Shown piece by piece: positions 1-8,069 of a stretch of DNA of 64,000 nt. Each line of letters opens with the position of its first letter. Positions within the stretch are counted from its first letter, which is position 1. The position numbers were made by a program, and so were the translations under genes. The notes under the pieces are model-generated. The model was given only the letters and a program-made list of their open reading frames with translations. It made no database searches and had not been told where the DNA came from. This DNA comes from SHXO01 sp964523885 (GTDB taxonomy: Bacteria; Pseudomonadota; Gammaproteobacteria; Burkholderiales; SHXO01), in the NCBI GenBank assembly GCA_964523885.1, contig CAZFYX010000045.1, forward strand, positions 65,722 to 129,721. The letters are read 5' to 3'.

Positions 1-97
1 TGCGACGCACGCGGGGTGTGCGGTATTCACACACCGGGCCGGGCGCAGGCGGGGCCGGCGGCGACGCCGTGGCGCAGCTCTTGCGTCGGGAGGGGCC

Positions 98-865
98 ATG
101 TTCCGCATGGTCCGCATCCTGGTCCTCCTGCTGATCCTGCTGCTGGCCGCCGCCGGCACCTGGCTGGCGCGCGCCCGGACGACCTCCTGGGAGCACACGC
201 TGCGGGTGGTGGTGTTCCCCATCGACGCCGACGGCTCGCCTGCCACCCGGGCCTATGTTGCCGGGCTCGACCGTGCCAGCTTCCAGGCGATCGACGAGTT
301 CTTCGTCGAGGAGGGCCGCCGCTACGGCGTGCCGCTGTCCGACCCGGTGGACGTGTTCCTGGCGCCGGAGATCCGCGCGCTGCCGCCGCCGGCCCCGCGC
401 GGGGGCAACCTGGCGCAGGTGATGCTGTGGAGCCTGCAGCTGCGCTTCTGGGCCTGGCGCCACGCCCGCTACGACGGCCCCGCGCCGGACATCCGGATCT
501 TCGTGCTCTACCATGACCCGGCCCGGGTGCAGCGGGTGCCGCATTCGCTCGGACTGCAGAAGGGCTTGCTGGGCGTGGTCTACGCCTTCGCCTCCGAGGA
601 GCAGGCCGGCCCGAACAGCGTGGTGATCGCTCACGAGCTGCTGCACACGCTCGGCGCTACCGACAAGTACGACCCCGTCACCAACCTGCCGCTCCACCCA
701 CTGGGTTACGCCGATCCGCAGCGCGATCCGCTGTGGCCGCAGGATCACGCGGAGATCATGGCGGGACGCATTCCGCTGTCGTCCCGGCAGGCCGAGATCC
801 CCCCCGCGCTGGCGCAGACCCTCATCGGTCCGGGCACGGCGCTGGAGATCCGCTGGCTGCGCTGA
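98..865 (+). CDS. Membrane-anchored putative zinc metalloprotease (HExxH)
   Basis: 255 residues. An N-terminal hydrophobic segment (about residues 5-24, rich in Leu/Ile/Ala) follows two Arg residues, so the protein is either anchored in the inner membrane with its body in the periplasm or secreted. The only enzymatic hallmark is HELLHTLGATDKYD, with His179, Glu180 and His183 forming a zincin HExxH motif; the Gly-x-x-Asp that follows suggests an extended metal site with Asp as third ligand. I do not recognise a named family. The start at 98 is preceded by GGGAGGGG with rather short spacing; ATG 107 in the same frame is the alternative. The downstream dehydratase begins 37 bases after the stop but has no obvious functional link. 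The protease role is inferred from the motif only. Confidence 0.6.
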   Translation: MFRMVRILVLLLILLLAAAGTWLARARTTSWEHTLRVVVFPIDADGSPATRAYVAGLDRASFQAIDEFFVEEGRRYGVPLSDPVDVFLAPEIRALPPPAPRGGNLAQVMLWSLQLRFWAWRHARYDGPAPDIRIFVLYHDPARVQRVPHSLGLQKGLLGVVYAFASEEQAGPNSVVIAHELLHTLGATDKYDPVTNLPLHPLGYADPQRDPLWPQDHAEIMAGRIPLSSRQAEIPPALAQTLIGPGTALEIRWLR

Positions 866-902
866 TCGCGCGGGCCGTGGCAGTTGCGGTACAGTCCGCA
901 CC

Positions 903-2618
903 ATGGCAACCGACCAAGACCCCAGGGGCTTCCGCCGCAACCTCACCAACTACGGTGACCGCGGATTCGCGATCTACCTGCGCCGCTCGTTCGCGCGCTC
1001 GATGGGCTATTCGCTCGACATGCTCGACCGGCCGATCGTCGGCATCGCGCAGAGCGGGAGCGACTTCAACAACTGCCACCGCTCGATGCCGGAGCTGGTG
1101 GCGGCGGTCAAGCGCGGCGTGCTGGCGGGCGGTGCGCTGCCGCTCGAGTTCCCCACCATCTCGCTGGGCGAGATCTTCCTCAGCCCCACCAGCCTGATGT
1201 TCCGCAACCTCATGTCCATGGACGTCGAGGAGATGATCCGCGCACAGCCGATGGACGCGGTGGTGCTGATCGGCGGTTGCGACAAGACCGTGCCGGCCCA
1301 GCTGATGGGCGCGGTGTCCGCGGACCTGCCTGCGGTCCAGCTGGTGACCGGCCCGATGATGGCGATGCCCTACCGCGGTGAGCGGCTGGGTGCGTGCACG
1401 GATTGCCGGCGGTTCTGGGCGCGTTATCGCGCGGGCGAGGTGAGCGACGAGGGCATCCACGAGATCGAGGGCAAGCTGGCGACGACGGCCGGCACCTGTG
1501 CCGTGATGGGTACCGCGAGCACGATGGCCTGCATCGCCGAGGCCCTGGGCATGGCGCTCGAGGGCAGCGCCGCAATCCCGGCCGTGCACGCGGACCGGCT
1601 GCGCATGGCCGAGGCGTCCGGCGCGCGCGCCGCGCAGATGGCCCTGCACGGCGGCGTGCGGCCCAGCGCCATCGTCACGCCGAAGTCGGTCGAGAACGCC
1701 CTGCGCGTGCTGCTGGCGATCGGCGGCTCGACCAACGCGATCATCCATCTCACCGCCATTGCAGGGCGCGCCGGTATCCCGATCGACCTGCGCCGGCTCA
1801 ACCAGCTCTCGGACGAGACCCCGGTCCTGGTGGACCTCAAGCCGACCGGCCAGCATTACCTGCAGGACCTGCATGCGGCCGGGGGCCTGAGCGCGGTGCT
1901 GTGGGAGCTGCGCGACCTGCTCCATCTCGACTGCCCGACCGTCGAGGGCGGTACCCTGGGGGATCGGCTGGCGTCGAAGCCCGCATGGGTCGACCACGTC
2001 GTGATCCGCCCGCGCGGCGAGCCGATCGACCCCCATGGCGGACTGGTCGCGCTGTTCGGCAACCTGGCCCCGGACGGCGCGATCCTGAAGCGCTCCGCGG
2101 CCGATGCGCGCCTGTTCGAGCGGGAGGCGCGTGCGGTGGTGTTCGAGTCGCTGGAGGACCTGGCGGCGCGGATCGACGATCCGGCGCTGGACGTGACACC
2201 CGAGGATTTCCTGGTGTTGAAGAACGCTGGTCCGTGCAGTGCGGCGGGCATGCCCGAAGCCGGCTACCTCCCCATCCCGAAGAAGCTGGCCCAGGCCGGG
2301 GTCAAGGACATGGTGCGGATCTCGGATGCACGGATGAGCGGCACGGCTTACGGCACCGTGGTGCTGCACGTGAGCCCGGACGCGGCCAGCGGCGGCCCGC
2401 TCGCCCTGGTGCGGTCAGGGGACCGGATCAGGCTGAGCGTGGGTGCCAGGCAGCTGGAGCTGCTGGTTGCGGCGGAGGAGCTGGAACGGCGGCGGGCGGG
2501 ACGGGTCCCGGCCGTGCGCCCGGAGCGCGGGTATGCGCGGCTCTACGCCGAGCACATCACCCAGGCGGGCGCGGGGTGCGACTTCGATTTCCTGCGCGGG
2601 CGCGATCGCACGGCCTGA
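903..2618 (+). CDS. IlvD/Edd family dehydratase (dihydroxy-acid or sugar-acid dehydratase)
   Basis: 571 residues, the usual length for the IlvD/Edd family of Fe-S dehydratases, which remove water from 2,3-dihydroxy acids (valine/isoleucine pathway) or from aldonic acids. The three expected cluster cysteines are present: Cys58 in SDFNNC, Cys126 in GGCDKT and Cys199 in AGTCAVMGTASTMA. Other family hallmarks are GGSTNAIIHLTAIAGRAGI and the C-terminal SDARMSGTAYGTVVLHVSP. The N-terminus (NLTNYGDRGFAIYLRRSFAR) looks more like the sugar-acid branch (arabinonate/xylonate dehydratases) than housekeeping IlvD, so I do not assign ilvD. A weak TACAGT -10-like box lies at 890-895, nearly adjacent to the ATG. 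No isoleucine/valine biosynthesis genes lie nearby, which favours a catabolic role. Confidence 0.85.
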   Translation: MATDQDPRGFRRNLTNYGDRGFAIYLRRSFARSMGYSLDMLDRPIVGIAQSGSDFNNCHRSMPELVAAVKRGVLAGGALPLEFPTISLGEIFLSPTSLMFRNLMSMDVEEMIRAQPMDAVVLIGGCDKTVPAQLMGAVSADLPAVQLVTGPMMAMPYRGERLGACTDCRRFWARYRAGEVSDEGIHEIEGKLATTAGTCAVMGTASTMACIAEALGMALEGSAAIPAVHADRLRMAEASGARAAQMALHGGVRPSAIVTPKSVENALRVLLAIGGSTNAIIHLTAIAGRAGIPIDLRRLNQLSDETPVLVDLKPTGQHYLQDLHAAGGLSAVLWELRDLLHLDCPTVEGGTLGDRLASKPAWVDHVVIRPRGEPIDPHGGLVALFGNLAPDGAILKRSAADARLFEREARAVVFESLEDLAARIDDPALDVTPEDFLVLKNAGPCSAAGMPEAGYLPIPKKLAQAGVKDMVRISDARMSGTAYGTVVLHVSPDAASGGPLALVRSGDRIRLSVGARQLELLVAAEELERRRAGRVPAVRPERGYARLYAEHITQAGAGCDFDFLRGRDRTA

Positions 2619-2646
2619 GGGCCGGTCGCCGCGCAGGGGAGGTGGG

Positions 2647-2730
2647 TCAGCCCTTGCTCTTCTTGCGCATGATGATCAGGACCACGAGGACGACGACCCC
2701 GACGGCCATCGCGATATCCAGCATGGACAT
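2647..2730 (-). CDS. Small single-span membrane peptide (27 aa)
   Basis: A 27-codon frame on the minus strand encodes an N-terminal MSMLDIAMAV, then an unbroken hydrophobic run of Val/Leu/Ile, then a basic tail MRKKSKG. A strong Shine-Dalgarno ACGGAGG (2737-2743, minus strand) sits 6 bases from the ATG, which is the main reason for calling it. One transmembrane helix with a positive C-terminus predicts N-out/C-in topology. It lies between the convergent dehydratase end (2618) and the sulfatase-like gene (ends 2851) and would be read in the same direction as the latter, downstream of it. Function unknown. Confidence 0.5.
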   Translation of the reverse strand: MSMLDIAMAVGVVVLVVLIIMRKKSKG

Positions 2731-2850
2731 GAACTGCCTCCGTTAGCGGTTTTCTTGGTTGGTGCAGGTCACGTGGACCGGCGAGTTGAACGAATGCACC
2801 CGATACTTGCGCTATATCGGCGGCATCCAGATCGCCTTTAGTGGTGCCCC

Positions 2851-4338
2851 CTAGGGACGAGCCGGATTTTCGCCCCAGTAGATCGGCACGTCCACCTTCT
2901 TCGGGCGGGCCAGCTCCTCCAGGTAGCGCGACGGTGTCATGTCCCAGGCGTACTCGGTCAGCCGCTTCTGCATCGCCCGCACCCGCTCGGGGTCGCGCTC
3001 GGCCAGGTTGTCCTCCTCCGAGGGATCGGCGCGCAGGTTGTAGAGCTCCAGCTTGGAGGGCAGGGTCGCCTGCCAGATCAGCTTCCAGTCCCCCATCCGC
3101 AGCGCGCCGCGGAATTCCTCCACGTTGATCAGCACCTCCTGCCGGGGGGAGGGCTTGCCGCGCGCGATGGTGTCCCAGGCATCCATGCCGTCCACCGGCT
3201 TGGTCTGCTGCGGCACGACGCCCGCGAGCTTGAGCAGGGTGGGATAGAGGTCGACGACGTGCAGCAGTTCGGTACAGATGCCGGTCTGCACCTGTCCGGG
3301 CCACCACACGAACGCTGCTGCGCGCACGCCGCCTTCGTGCAGCCCGCCCCGTCCGCCCTTGAACGCGCCGTTGCTGGCGACGTTCGCGCTGGGATCGCCA
3401 TCGCCCGTGGGGTACTTGCGCTTGATCGCACCGCCGGTGCCGGCGTGGAAGATCACCAGGGTGTCCTTGAGCATGCCGCGCTTCTCCAGCGCCTTGATGG
3501 CCTGTTCCAGCGCACTGTCCGCGGCGGTGACCATGGCGCGGTAGAACCGCAGCGGCGGCTCGCCCCCGGTGTAGAAGTTGATGTAGGGCTTGGTGCCCAG
3601 GAGCGGCGCCTCGGGTGCGGCGATGGACAGGTGCATGAACAGCGGCGTGGCGGGGTCGTGCCCCGCGATCACCGTGGCGGCCTCGCGGCCCAGCAGCGTG
3701 GTGACGTAGCCGTCCTCCTTCAGGCGCTTGTCGTTGCGCCACCAGTCCGGCCGGCCGCCGGCGTCGGTCTTCTTCTCCTGGTCGATCTGTCCACCCAGGT
3801 GGCCGTAGAACAGGTCGTAGCCGCGCGCATTGGGGCGGTCCTCCTTGCGGGTCTGGCCCAGGTGCCACTTGCCGATCAGCACCGTGCGATAGCCGCCCTC
3901 CTGCAGTGCCTTGGGCAGGACCATCTCGTCCTCGGGCAGCGCGAACTCGCTGAACCACTGGATCTGCAGCGTCTGCAGCCCGTAGCGCATCGGGTAGCGC
4001 CCGGTCATCGCCGCCGCTCGCGTCTGGGTCGAGAACGGCTGCACGTAGAAGTGCTCCAGCCGCACGCCCTCGCGTGCGAGCCGGTCGATGGTGGGAGTGC
4101 GGATGGTGCTGCCGTGATAGCCCACGTCCTGCCACCCCAGCGAGTCGGCGGTCACGTACAGGATGTGCGGCCGGCTCTTCTGCGGCTGCACCTCGTCGCC
4201 GCTGACGCCGGGCGCAGGCGTCTCGTTGCGCGGGATACGCGTGTCCCGCGGCGTCGCAGCGTCGGCGGGCAGCAGCACCAGCAGCGCGAGCAGGACAACG
4301 ATGCTGCGGTGCACGTAGGAAAGCTCAGGACGGCGCAT
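2851..4338 (-). CDS. Exported sulfatase-family protein with degenerate active site
   Basis: 495 residues with an N-terminal signal peptide (basic MRRPELSYVHR, then a Leu/Val core ending near PADA, about residue 27). The fold is clearly arylsulfatase-like: ADSLGWQDVGYHGS, TGRYPMRYG, GKWHLG and LHEGGVRAAAFVWWPG align with the family. However, the catalytic set is broken. The second metal Asp of ADDxG is Ser66. The formylglycine motif C/S-x-P-x-R reads S103-T-Q-T-R, lacking the Pro. The APHxP His is Glu243. The SDNGG metal pair is replaced in HAGTGG (Gly300, Thr301). Lys157 and His159 remain. I expect loss of normal sulfatase activity, perhaps a binding protein. It diverges from the MoxR operon. 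Confidence 0.8.
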   Translation of the reverse strand: MRRPELSYVHRSIVVLLALLVLLPADAATPRDTRIPRNETPAPGVSGDEVQPQKSRPHILYVTADSLGWQDVGYHGSTIRTPTIDRLAREGVRLEHFYVQPFSTQTRAAAMTGRYPMRYGLQTLQIQWFSEFALPEDEMVLPKALQEGGYRTVLIGKWHLGQTRKEDRPNARGYDLFYGHLGGQIDQEKKTDAGGRPDWWRNDKRLKEDGYVTTLLGREAATVIAGHDPATPLFMHLSIAAPEAPLLGTKPYINFYTGGEPPLRFYRAMVTAADSALEQAIKALEKRGMLKDTLVIFHAGTGGAIKRKYPTGDGDPSANVASNGAFKGGRGGLHEGGVRAAAFVWWPGQVQTGICTELLHVVDLYPTLLKLAGVVPQQTKPVDGMDAWDTIARGKPSPRQEVLINVEEFRGALRMGDWKLIWQATLPSKLELYNLRADPSEEDNLAERDPERVRAMQKRLTEYAWDMTPSRYLEELARPKKVDVPIYWGENPARP

Positions 4339-4461
4339 GAAGCAGGTCGGTCGGCCGGGTGAAAGGGAGCGCCGATGTTACCGTGCCTTGCGTGCGGTTG
4401 GACATCTCGGCGCCGCCCCGATGCGGTACGCGCGCCCGCCGACTTTGCCGCCGGCATCGGC

Positions 4462-4467
4462 TACAAT
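4462..4467 (+). promoter_or_regulatory. Putative -10 box (TACAAT) of the MoxR/VWA operon
   Basis: TACAAT lies 10 bases upstream of the ATG at 4478, so transcription would begin within a few bases of the start codon and the mRNA would be almost leaderless. No convincing -35 hexamer at 16-18 bp spacing and no Shine-Dalgarno are visible. Confidence 0.45.
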
Positions 4468-4477
4468 TGAACGTTCT

Positions 4478-6067
4478 ATGCAGTCGCTCCAGTCCCCAAC
4501 GCCAGAGCGCCAGGCCATCCAGCACGCTCTGCTGCGGGTCGAGCGTCGCCTGCGTCTCAATCGCACTCTGCACCTCACGGCGCTGCTCGCGGGCCTGCTC
4601 CTGGTCGGGCTGATCACGTGGCGGTTGCTCGATTGGCTCGGCGACGCCGCGCCGGCAGCCTCGGCCCTCGTCGTGCTGCTCGGGCTCCTCGCCGGCATCG
4701 GGTTGGTGCTGTGGCTGGTTGCGGCCCTGCTCGGCAGGCCCATCAAACCGACCGACGCGGCCGGCGAAGCCGACCGCCGTGCCCGGCTGCATGACGAGCT
4801 GACCAGCGCTTGGTGGTTCATGCGCGACGGCGAGCGTCCGGGCCGCGCGGCCACGGACTGGATCGATCTCCAACTGCGGCGCGCGGCACGCACCGCCGGC
4901 ACGCTGCAACCCGAGCGCCTGGTGCCTCTGCGGCTGTCTCGCATCGCCGCAGCCGCGCTGGCCGGCGGGGTGATCCTGCTCGTGCTGACCTGGAGCGCGA
5001 AGCCGCTCGAGCCCACGGTGCACGAGGAAGCGTCCGGCCCCGCGCCGGTCGAGGACGGCCAGGTGCGCGCCATGCGCGAGCTGGTCGAGGGGCTGCCCAA
5101 GACCGAGGCCCGGCGGCGGCTGGAGTCCGCACTGCAGACGCTCGAGAGTGGCAGCGCCACGCCGCAGGAGCGCCAGCGTGCGCTGGCCCAGGCGCAGGAC
5201 GCGGTAGACCAGATCCGCATGGATGCTGCCGGCAGCCGTGAAGGCCTGCAGCGGCTCAGCCAGATGCTGGCCGGACAGAAAGGCCTGGAGGAGGTCGCCG
5301 ACGCGCTCGCCAAGGGCGACGCCAAGCGCGCGGCCGACCTGCTGGCCAAGGTCCAGGCGGACAACCCCGCTGCCCCCAGCGGCAACAGCCCGCAGCCTTC
5401 CGAGGCGCTGGGCGACCGACCGATCGAGCAGGCCGTGCAGCAGCTCACCGACGCCATGGCCGAGCCGCAGGGGGCCCGCCCCACCGACGACGCGCTGAAG
5501 GCATCGGTCGAGCGGCTCAACGAGATCGCCAAGCAGCTGGCTGCGGCGAACTACGTGAACGAGGCCTGGAAGCAGGTGAAGGGACCGCAGCTGCAGGCTT
5601 CGCGCGCGGGGCAGATGACGGCAGGCAAGTTCGACCAGCAGCAGATGGACGGTGCGGCCAACAACTCGTCGCCCAACACCGGCGACAAGCCCATGGGCGG
5701 CGGCACCATGTTCCGCTCTGCGGCCGTGGCGCAGGGCAACGGCACCGAGGAACAGGAGGGCGGCACGCGCATGGGCGATGCGATCGGCACGGCACAGTCC
5801 GACCCGGTGCTCGGCGATGGCGGCGAGCGCCTCGACGCCCAGCTCAAGCAGCAGGCCCTCACCGGGCAGGAGGAGCAGCAGCCGGACCAGGAGCAATCCT
5901 GGTTCTACGCCGAGAGCCAGAAGCGCGACGCGCGCAGCGAGTGGCGCAGCGTGCAGGCGCGGGCGCGGTTTACCGAAGCCGAGGCCGGTACGGCCGGCGG
6001 CATATCAGTCAGGCATCGTCAGATCGTAAAGGACTACTTCATGAACAGGCCCGAGGCGGAGAAATGA
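4478..6067 (+). CDS. Three-span membrane protein with long coiled-coil tail, MoxR operon
   Basis: 529 residues from ATG 4478 (MQSLQSPTPERQ); in-frame starts further upstream would read across the promoter-like box. Three hydrophobic segments are visible at about residues 31-50, 61-83 and 155-176. The rest is a hydrophilic, Ala/Gln/Glu-rich tail of heptad-like helices (about 190-400), a Gln/Gly-rich low-complexity stretch, and an end reading RHRQIVKDYFMNRPEAEK. Similar proteins with this type of ending occur as the first gene of MoxR/DUF58/VWA operons; I infer a scaffold or substrate of that complex. Its stop overlaps the next ATG by 4 bases (ATGA), so the two are probably translationally coupled. 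No enzymatic motif is visible. Confidence 0.7.
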   Translation: MQSLQSPTPERQAIQHALLRVERRLRLNRTLHLTALLAGLLLVGLITWRLLDWLGDAAPAASALVVLLGLLAGIGLVLWLVAALLGRPIKPTDAAGEADRRARLHDELTSAWWFMRDGERPGRAATDWIDLQLRRAARTAGTLQPERLVPLRLSRIAAAALAGGVILLVLTWSAKPLEPTVHEEASGPAPVEDGQVRAMRELVEGLPKTEARRRLESALQTLESGSATPQERQRALAQAQDAVDQIRMDAAGSREGLQRLSQMLAGQKGLEEVADALAKGDAKRAADLLAKVQADNPAAPSGNSPQPSEALGDRPIEQAVQQLTDAMAEPQGARPTDDALKASVERLNEIAKQLAAANYVNEAWKQVKGPQLQASRAGQMTAGKFDQQQMDGAANNSSPNTGDKPMGGGTMFRSAAVAQGNGTEEQEGGTRMGDAIGTAQSDPVLGDGGERLDAQLKQQALTGQEEQQPDQEQSWFYAESQKRDARSEWRSVQARARFTEAEAGTAGGISVRHRQIVKDYFMNRPEAEK

Positions 6068-7077
6068 GCACCGTGAGCCCAACCGAGACCGACGTCGAGC
6101 GCCGGATCGAGCAGTTCCGCAAGAGCTTCGGCGTGGTGCGCGAGGAGGTCTCGCGCATCATCGTGGGCAACGAGGACAACATCGTTGGCATCATGACCTG
6201 CCTGCTGGCGCGCGGTCACGTGCTGCTCGAAGGCATTCCGGGCATCGGCAAGACCAAGCTGGTGCAGACCCTCGCCGATGTGCTGCACTTGAAGTTCTCG
6301 CGCATCCAGTTCACCCCCGACCTCATGCCCGGCGACATCATCGGCGGCACCATGGTGCGCGAGAGCGAGAGCGGCAAGAAGACGCTGGAGTTCCAGCGCG
6401 GTCCGATCTTCGCCAACCTGGTGCTGGCCGACGAGGTCAACCGCGCCACGCCCAAGACGCAGTCGGCGTTGCTCGAGGCGATGCAGGAGAACAGCGTGTC
6501 CGCGGGCGGCCACACCCACCCGCTGGCGCAGCCGTTCTTCGTGCTCGCCACCATGAACCCGCTGGAGATGGAGGGCACCTATCCGCTGCCCGAGGCGCAG
6601 CTCGACCGCTTCTTCTTCAAGCTCAAGCTGGACTTCCCGTCGGCCGAGGGCCTGCACGAAATCCTCGACCGCACCACCCGGCAGCAGCAGCCCGCGGTGG
6701 ACCGTGTGCTGGGCCAGGGCGAGGTGCTCGAGATGCGCGAGACCGCGCGCTCGGTGCCGGTGGCGCGGCCGATCCAGCAGTACGCGATCGACATCACGCT
6801 GGCGACGCACCCCGAGAGCGATCGTGCGACGCAGATGACCAGGCGCTTCGTGCGCTTCGGGTCGAGCCCGCGCGGCACCCAGGCGCTCATCCTGGGCGCC
6901 AAGGTCAACGCGCTGCTGGCCGGGCGCGTGCACGTGGCGTGCGACGACATCCGCGCCACCGCACTGAACGCGCTGCGGCACCGGATCCTGCTCAACTTCG
7001 ATGCCGAAGCCGAGCGCGTGGATGCGGACGCGATCCTGCGGGATGTGCTGGATCGGGTGACCGAGCCGAGGCCCTAG
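6064..7077 (+). CDS. MoxR-family AAA+ ATPase
   Basis: 337 residues starting MSTVSPTETD at ATG 6064, overlapping the previous stop. The Walker A motif GIPGIGKTKL, Walker B VLADEVNRA, the sensor region FFVLATMNPLEMEGTYPLPEAQLDRF and the C-terminal lid are all standard for MoxR ATPases. These act as chaperone-like unfoldases that mature or activate partner proteins, usually together with von Willebrand factor A proteins in the same operon, as here. The longer reading frame that begins at 5941 is an artefact overlapping the upstream gene. The stop codon lies inside the left arm of an inverted repeat. Confidence 0.93.
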   Translation: MSTVSPTETDVERRIEQFRKSFGVVREEVSRIIVGNEDNIVGIMTCLLARGHVLLEGIPGIGKTKLVQTLADVLHLKFSRIQFTPDLMPGDIIGGTMVRESESGKKTLEFQRGPIFANLVLADEVNRATPKTQSALLEAMQENSVSAGGHTHPLAQPFFVLATMNPLEMEGTYPLPEAQLDRFFFKLKLDFPSAEGLHEILDRTTRQQQPAVDRVLGQGEVLEMRETARSVPVARPIQQYAIDITLATHPESDRATQMTRRFVRFGSSPRGTQALILGAKVNALLAGRVHVACDDIRATALNALRHRILLNFDAEAERVDADAILRDVLDRVTEPRP

Positions 7078-7168
7078 GCGCCAGGCTCCAGACGCCAGAG
7101 GTCAAGCGCGGCGCGGCGCGCCGCATCAAGCACCCTGGCGTCTGGCGCCTAGGGCCTAGAGCCTGGAA
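7075..7168. repeat. Intra-operon inverted repeat, GGCGCC/GACGCC family, copy 1
   Basis: Left arm 7075-7099 contains AGGCGCCAGGCTCCAGACGC; right arm 7134-7167 contains CTGGCGTCTGG and GCCTAGGGCCTAGAGCCTGG. CCAGACGCCAG and CTGGCGTCTGG are perfect complements. The stop of the MoxR gene is in the left arm and the DUF58 start lies 7 bases past the right arm. A second copy is at 38712-38810. Confidence 0.75.
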
Positions 7169-7174
7169 CATGAA

Positions 7175-8044
7175 ATGTTCTCCGACTCCTTCCTCCGCCA
7201 ACTCGAGCTGCTCACGCTGCTGACGCGCGACCGCGCGCACGGGCAGCTGCGCGGCGCCCACCGGTCGCGCCGGGTGGGCTCGGGGATGGTGTTCTCCGAC
7301 TACCGGCCGTATGCCGAGGGCGACGACGTCCGCCACGTCGACTGGGGCATCTACCTGCGCCTGGACCGGCTGATCCTGCGGCTGTTCGAGGAGGAGGCCG
7401 ACCTGCCGGTCTACATCTTTGTCGACGCGAGCAAGTCGATGGACTTCGGGGGCAGCACGAAGCTCGAGTACGCCCGCCAGCTCGCCGGCGCGCTCGCGTA
7501 CGTCGCGCTGATGAACCACGACCGCGTCAATCTCAACGCCTTCGCCGACGGACTGCGCGGCATGCTGCCCACGCGCCGCGGCAAGAACCAGGCGGGCCAG
7601 GTGTTCCGCTTCCTCGACGGGCTCGAGGGGAGCGGGCGCACCAGCATCAACGCGGCGCTGCGCCGCTACTTCTCGGTGCCGCGCACGCGCGGGCTGGTGG
7701 TGCTCATCTCCGATTTCCTCGACCCGGGCGGGTTCGAGGAAGCCTTCGCGGTGCTGCGCCGGTTCCGCCACGACGTCGTGGTGCTGCAGGTCATCAGCCC
7801 CGATGAGCGCGACCCGCAGCTGCCCGAGGAAGTGGTGCTGGTCGATTCGGAGGAGGGCACTGCCACCGAGGTGGAGATCACGCCGGCCCTGCTGGCGGCC
7901 TACCGCGAGACGTTCGAGAAGCACGCGCAGGAGATCGAGAGCTACTGCCGCAAGTACGGCTGGGGCTACGCGCGGGCGCTGACCGACGTGCCGTTCGAGA
8001 CCCTCGTGCTGCGCGTGCTGCGCGAGGAAGGGCTGCTGCGATGA
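7175..8044 (+). CDS. DUF58 / VWA-like protein
   Basis: 289 residues. The N-terminal RVGSGMVFSDYRPYAEGDDVRHVDW segment (interrupted here only by family variation) is the DUF58 signature, and VDASKSMDF supplies a DxSxS MIDAS metal site of the VWA fold. DUF58 proteins partner with MoxR ATPases. It is soluble, with no transmembrane segment. It sits third in the operon, separated from moxR by the inverted repeat and ending 25 bases before the BatA-like gene. The role in assembling or activating an envelope complex is inferred from the family. Confidence 0.9.
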   Translation: MFSDSFLRQLELLTLLTRDRAHGQLRGAHRSRRVGSGMVFSDYRPYAEGDDVRHVDWGIYLRLDRLILRLFEEEADLPVYIFVDASKSMDFGGSTKLEYARQLAGALAYVALMNHDRVNLNAFADGLRGMLPTRRGKNQAGQVFRFLDGLEGSGRTSINAALRRYFSVPRTRGLVVLISDFLDPGGFEEAFAVLRRFRHDVVVLQVISPDERDPQLPEEVVLVDSEEGTATEVEITPALLAAYRETFEKHAQEIESYCRKYGWGYARALTDVPFETLVLRVLREEGLLR

Positions 8045-8069
8045 GGAGCGCGATCGTCGCGTCGGCAAC

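Noticed and set aside
903..2618. Naming the dehydratase ilvD
   Set aside because: Family hallmarks are shared by sugar-acid dehydratases, and no branched-chain biosynthesis genes are nearby.
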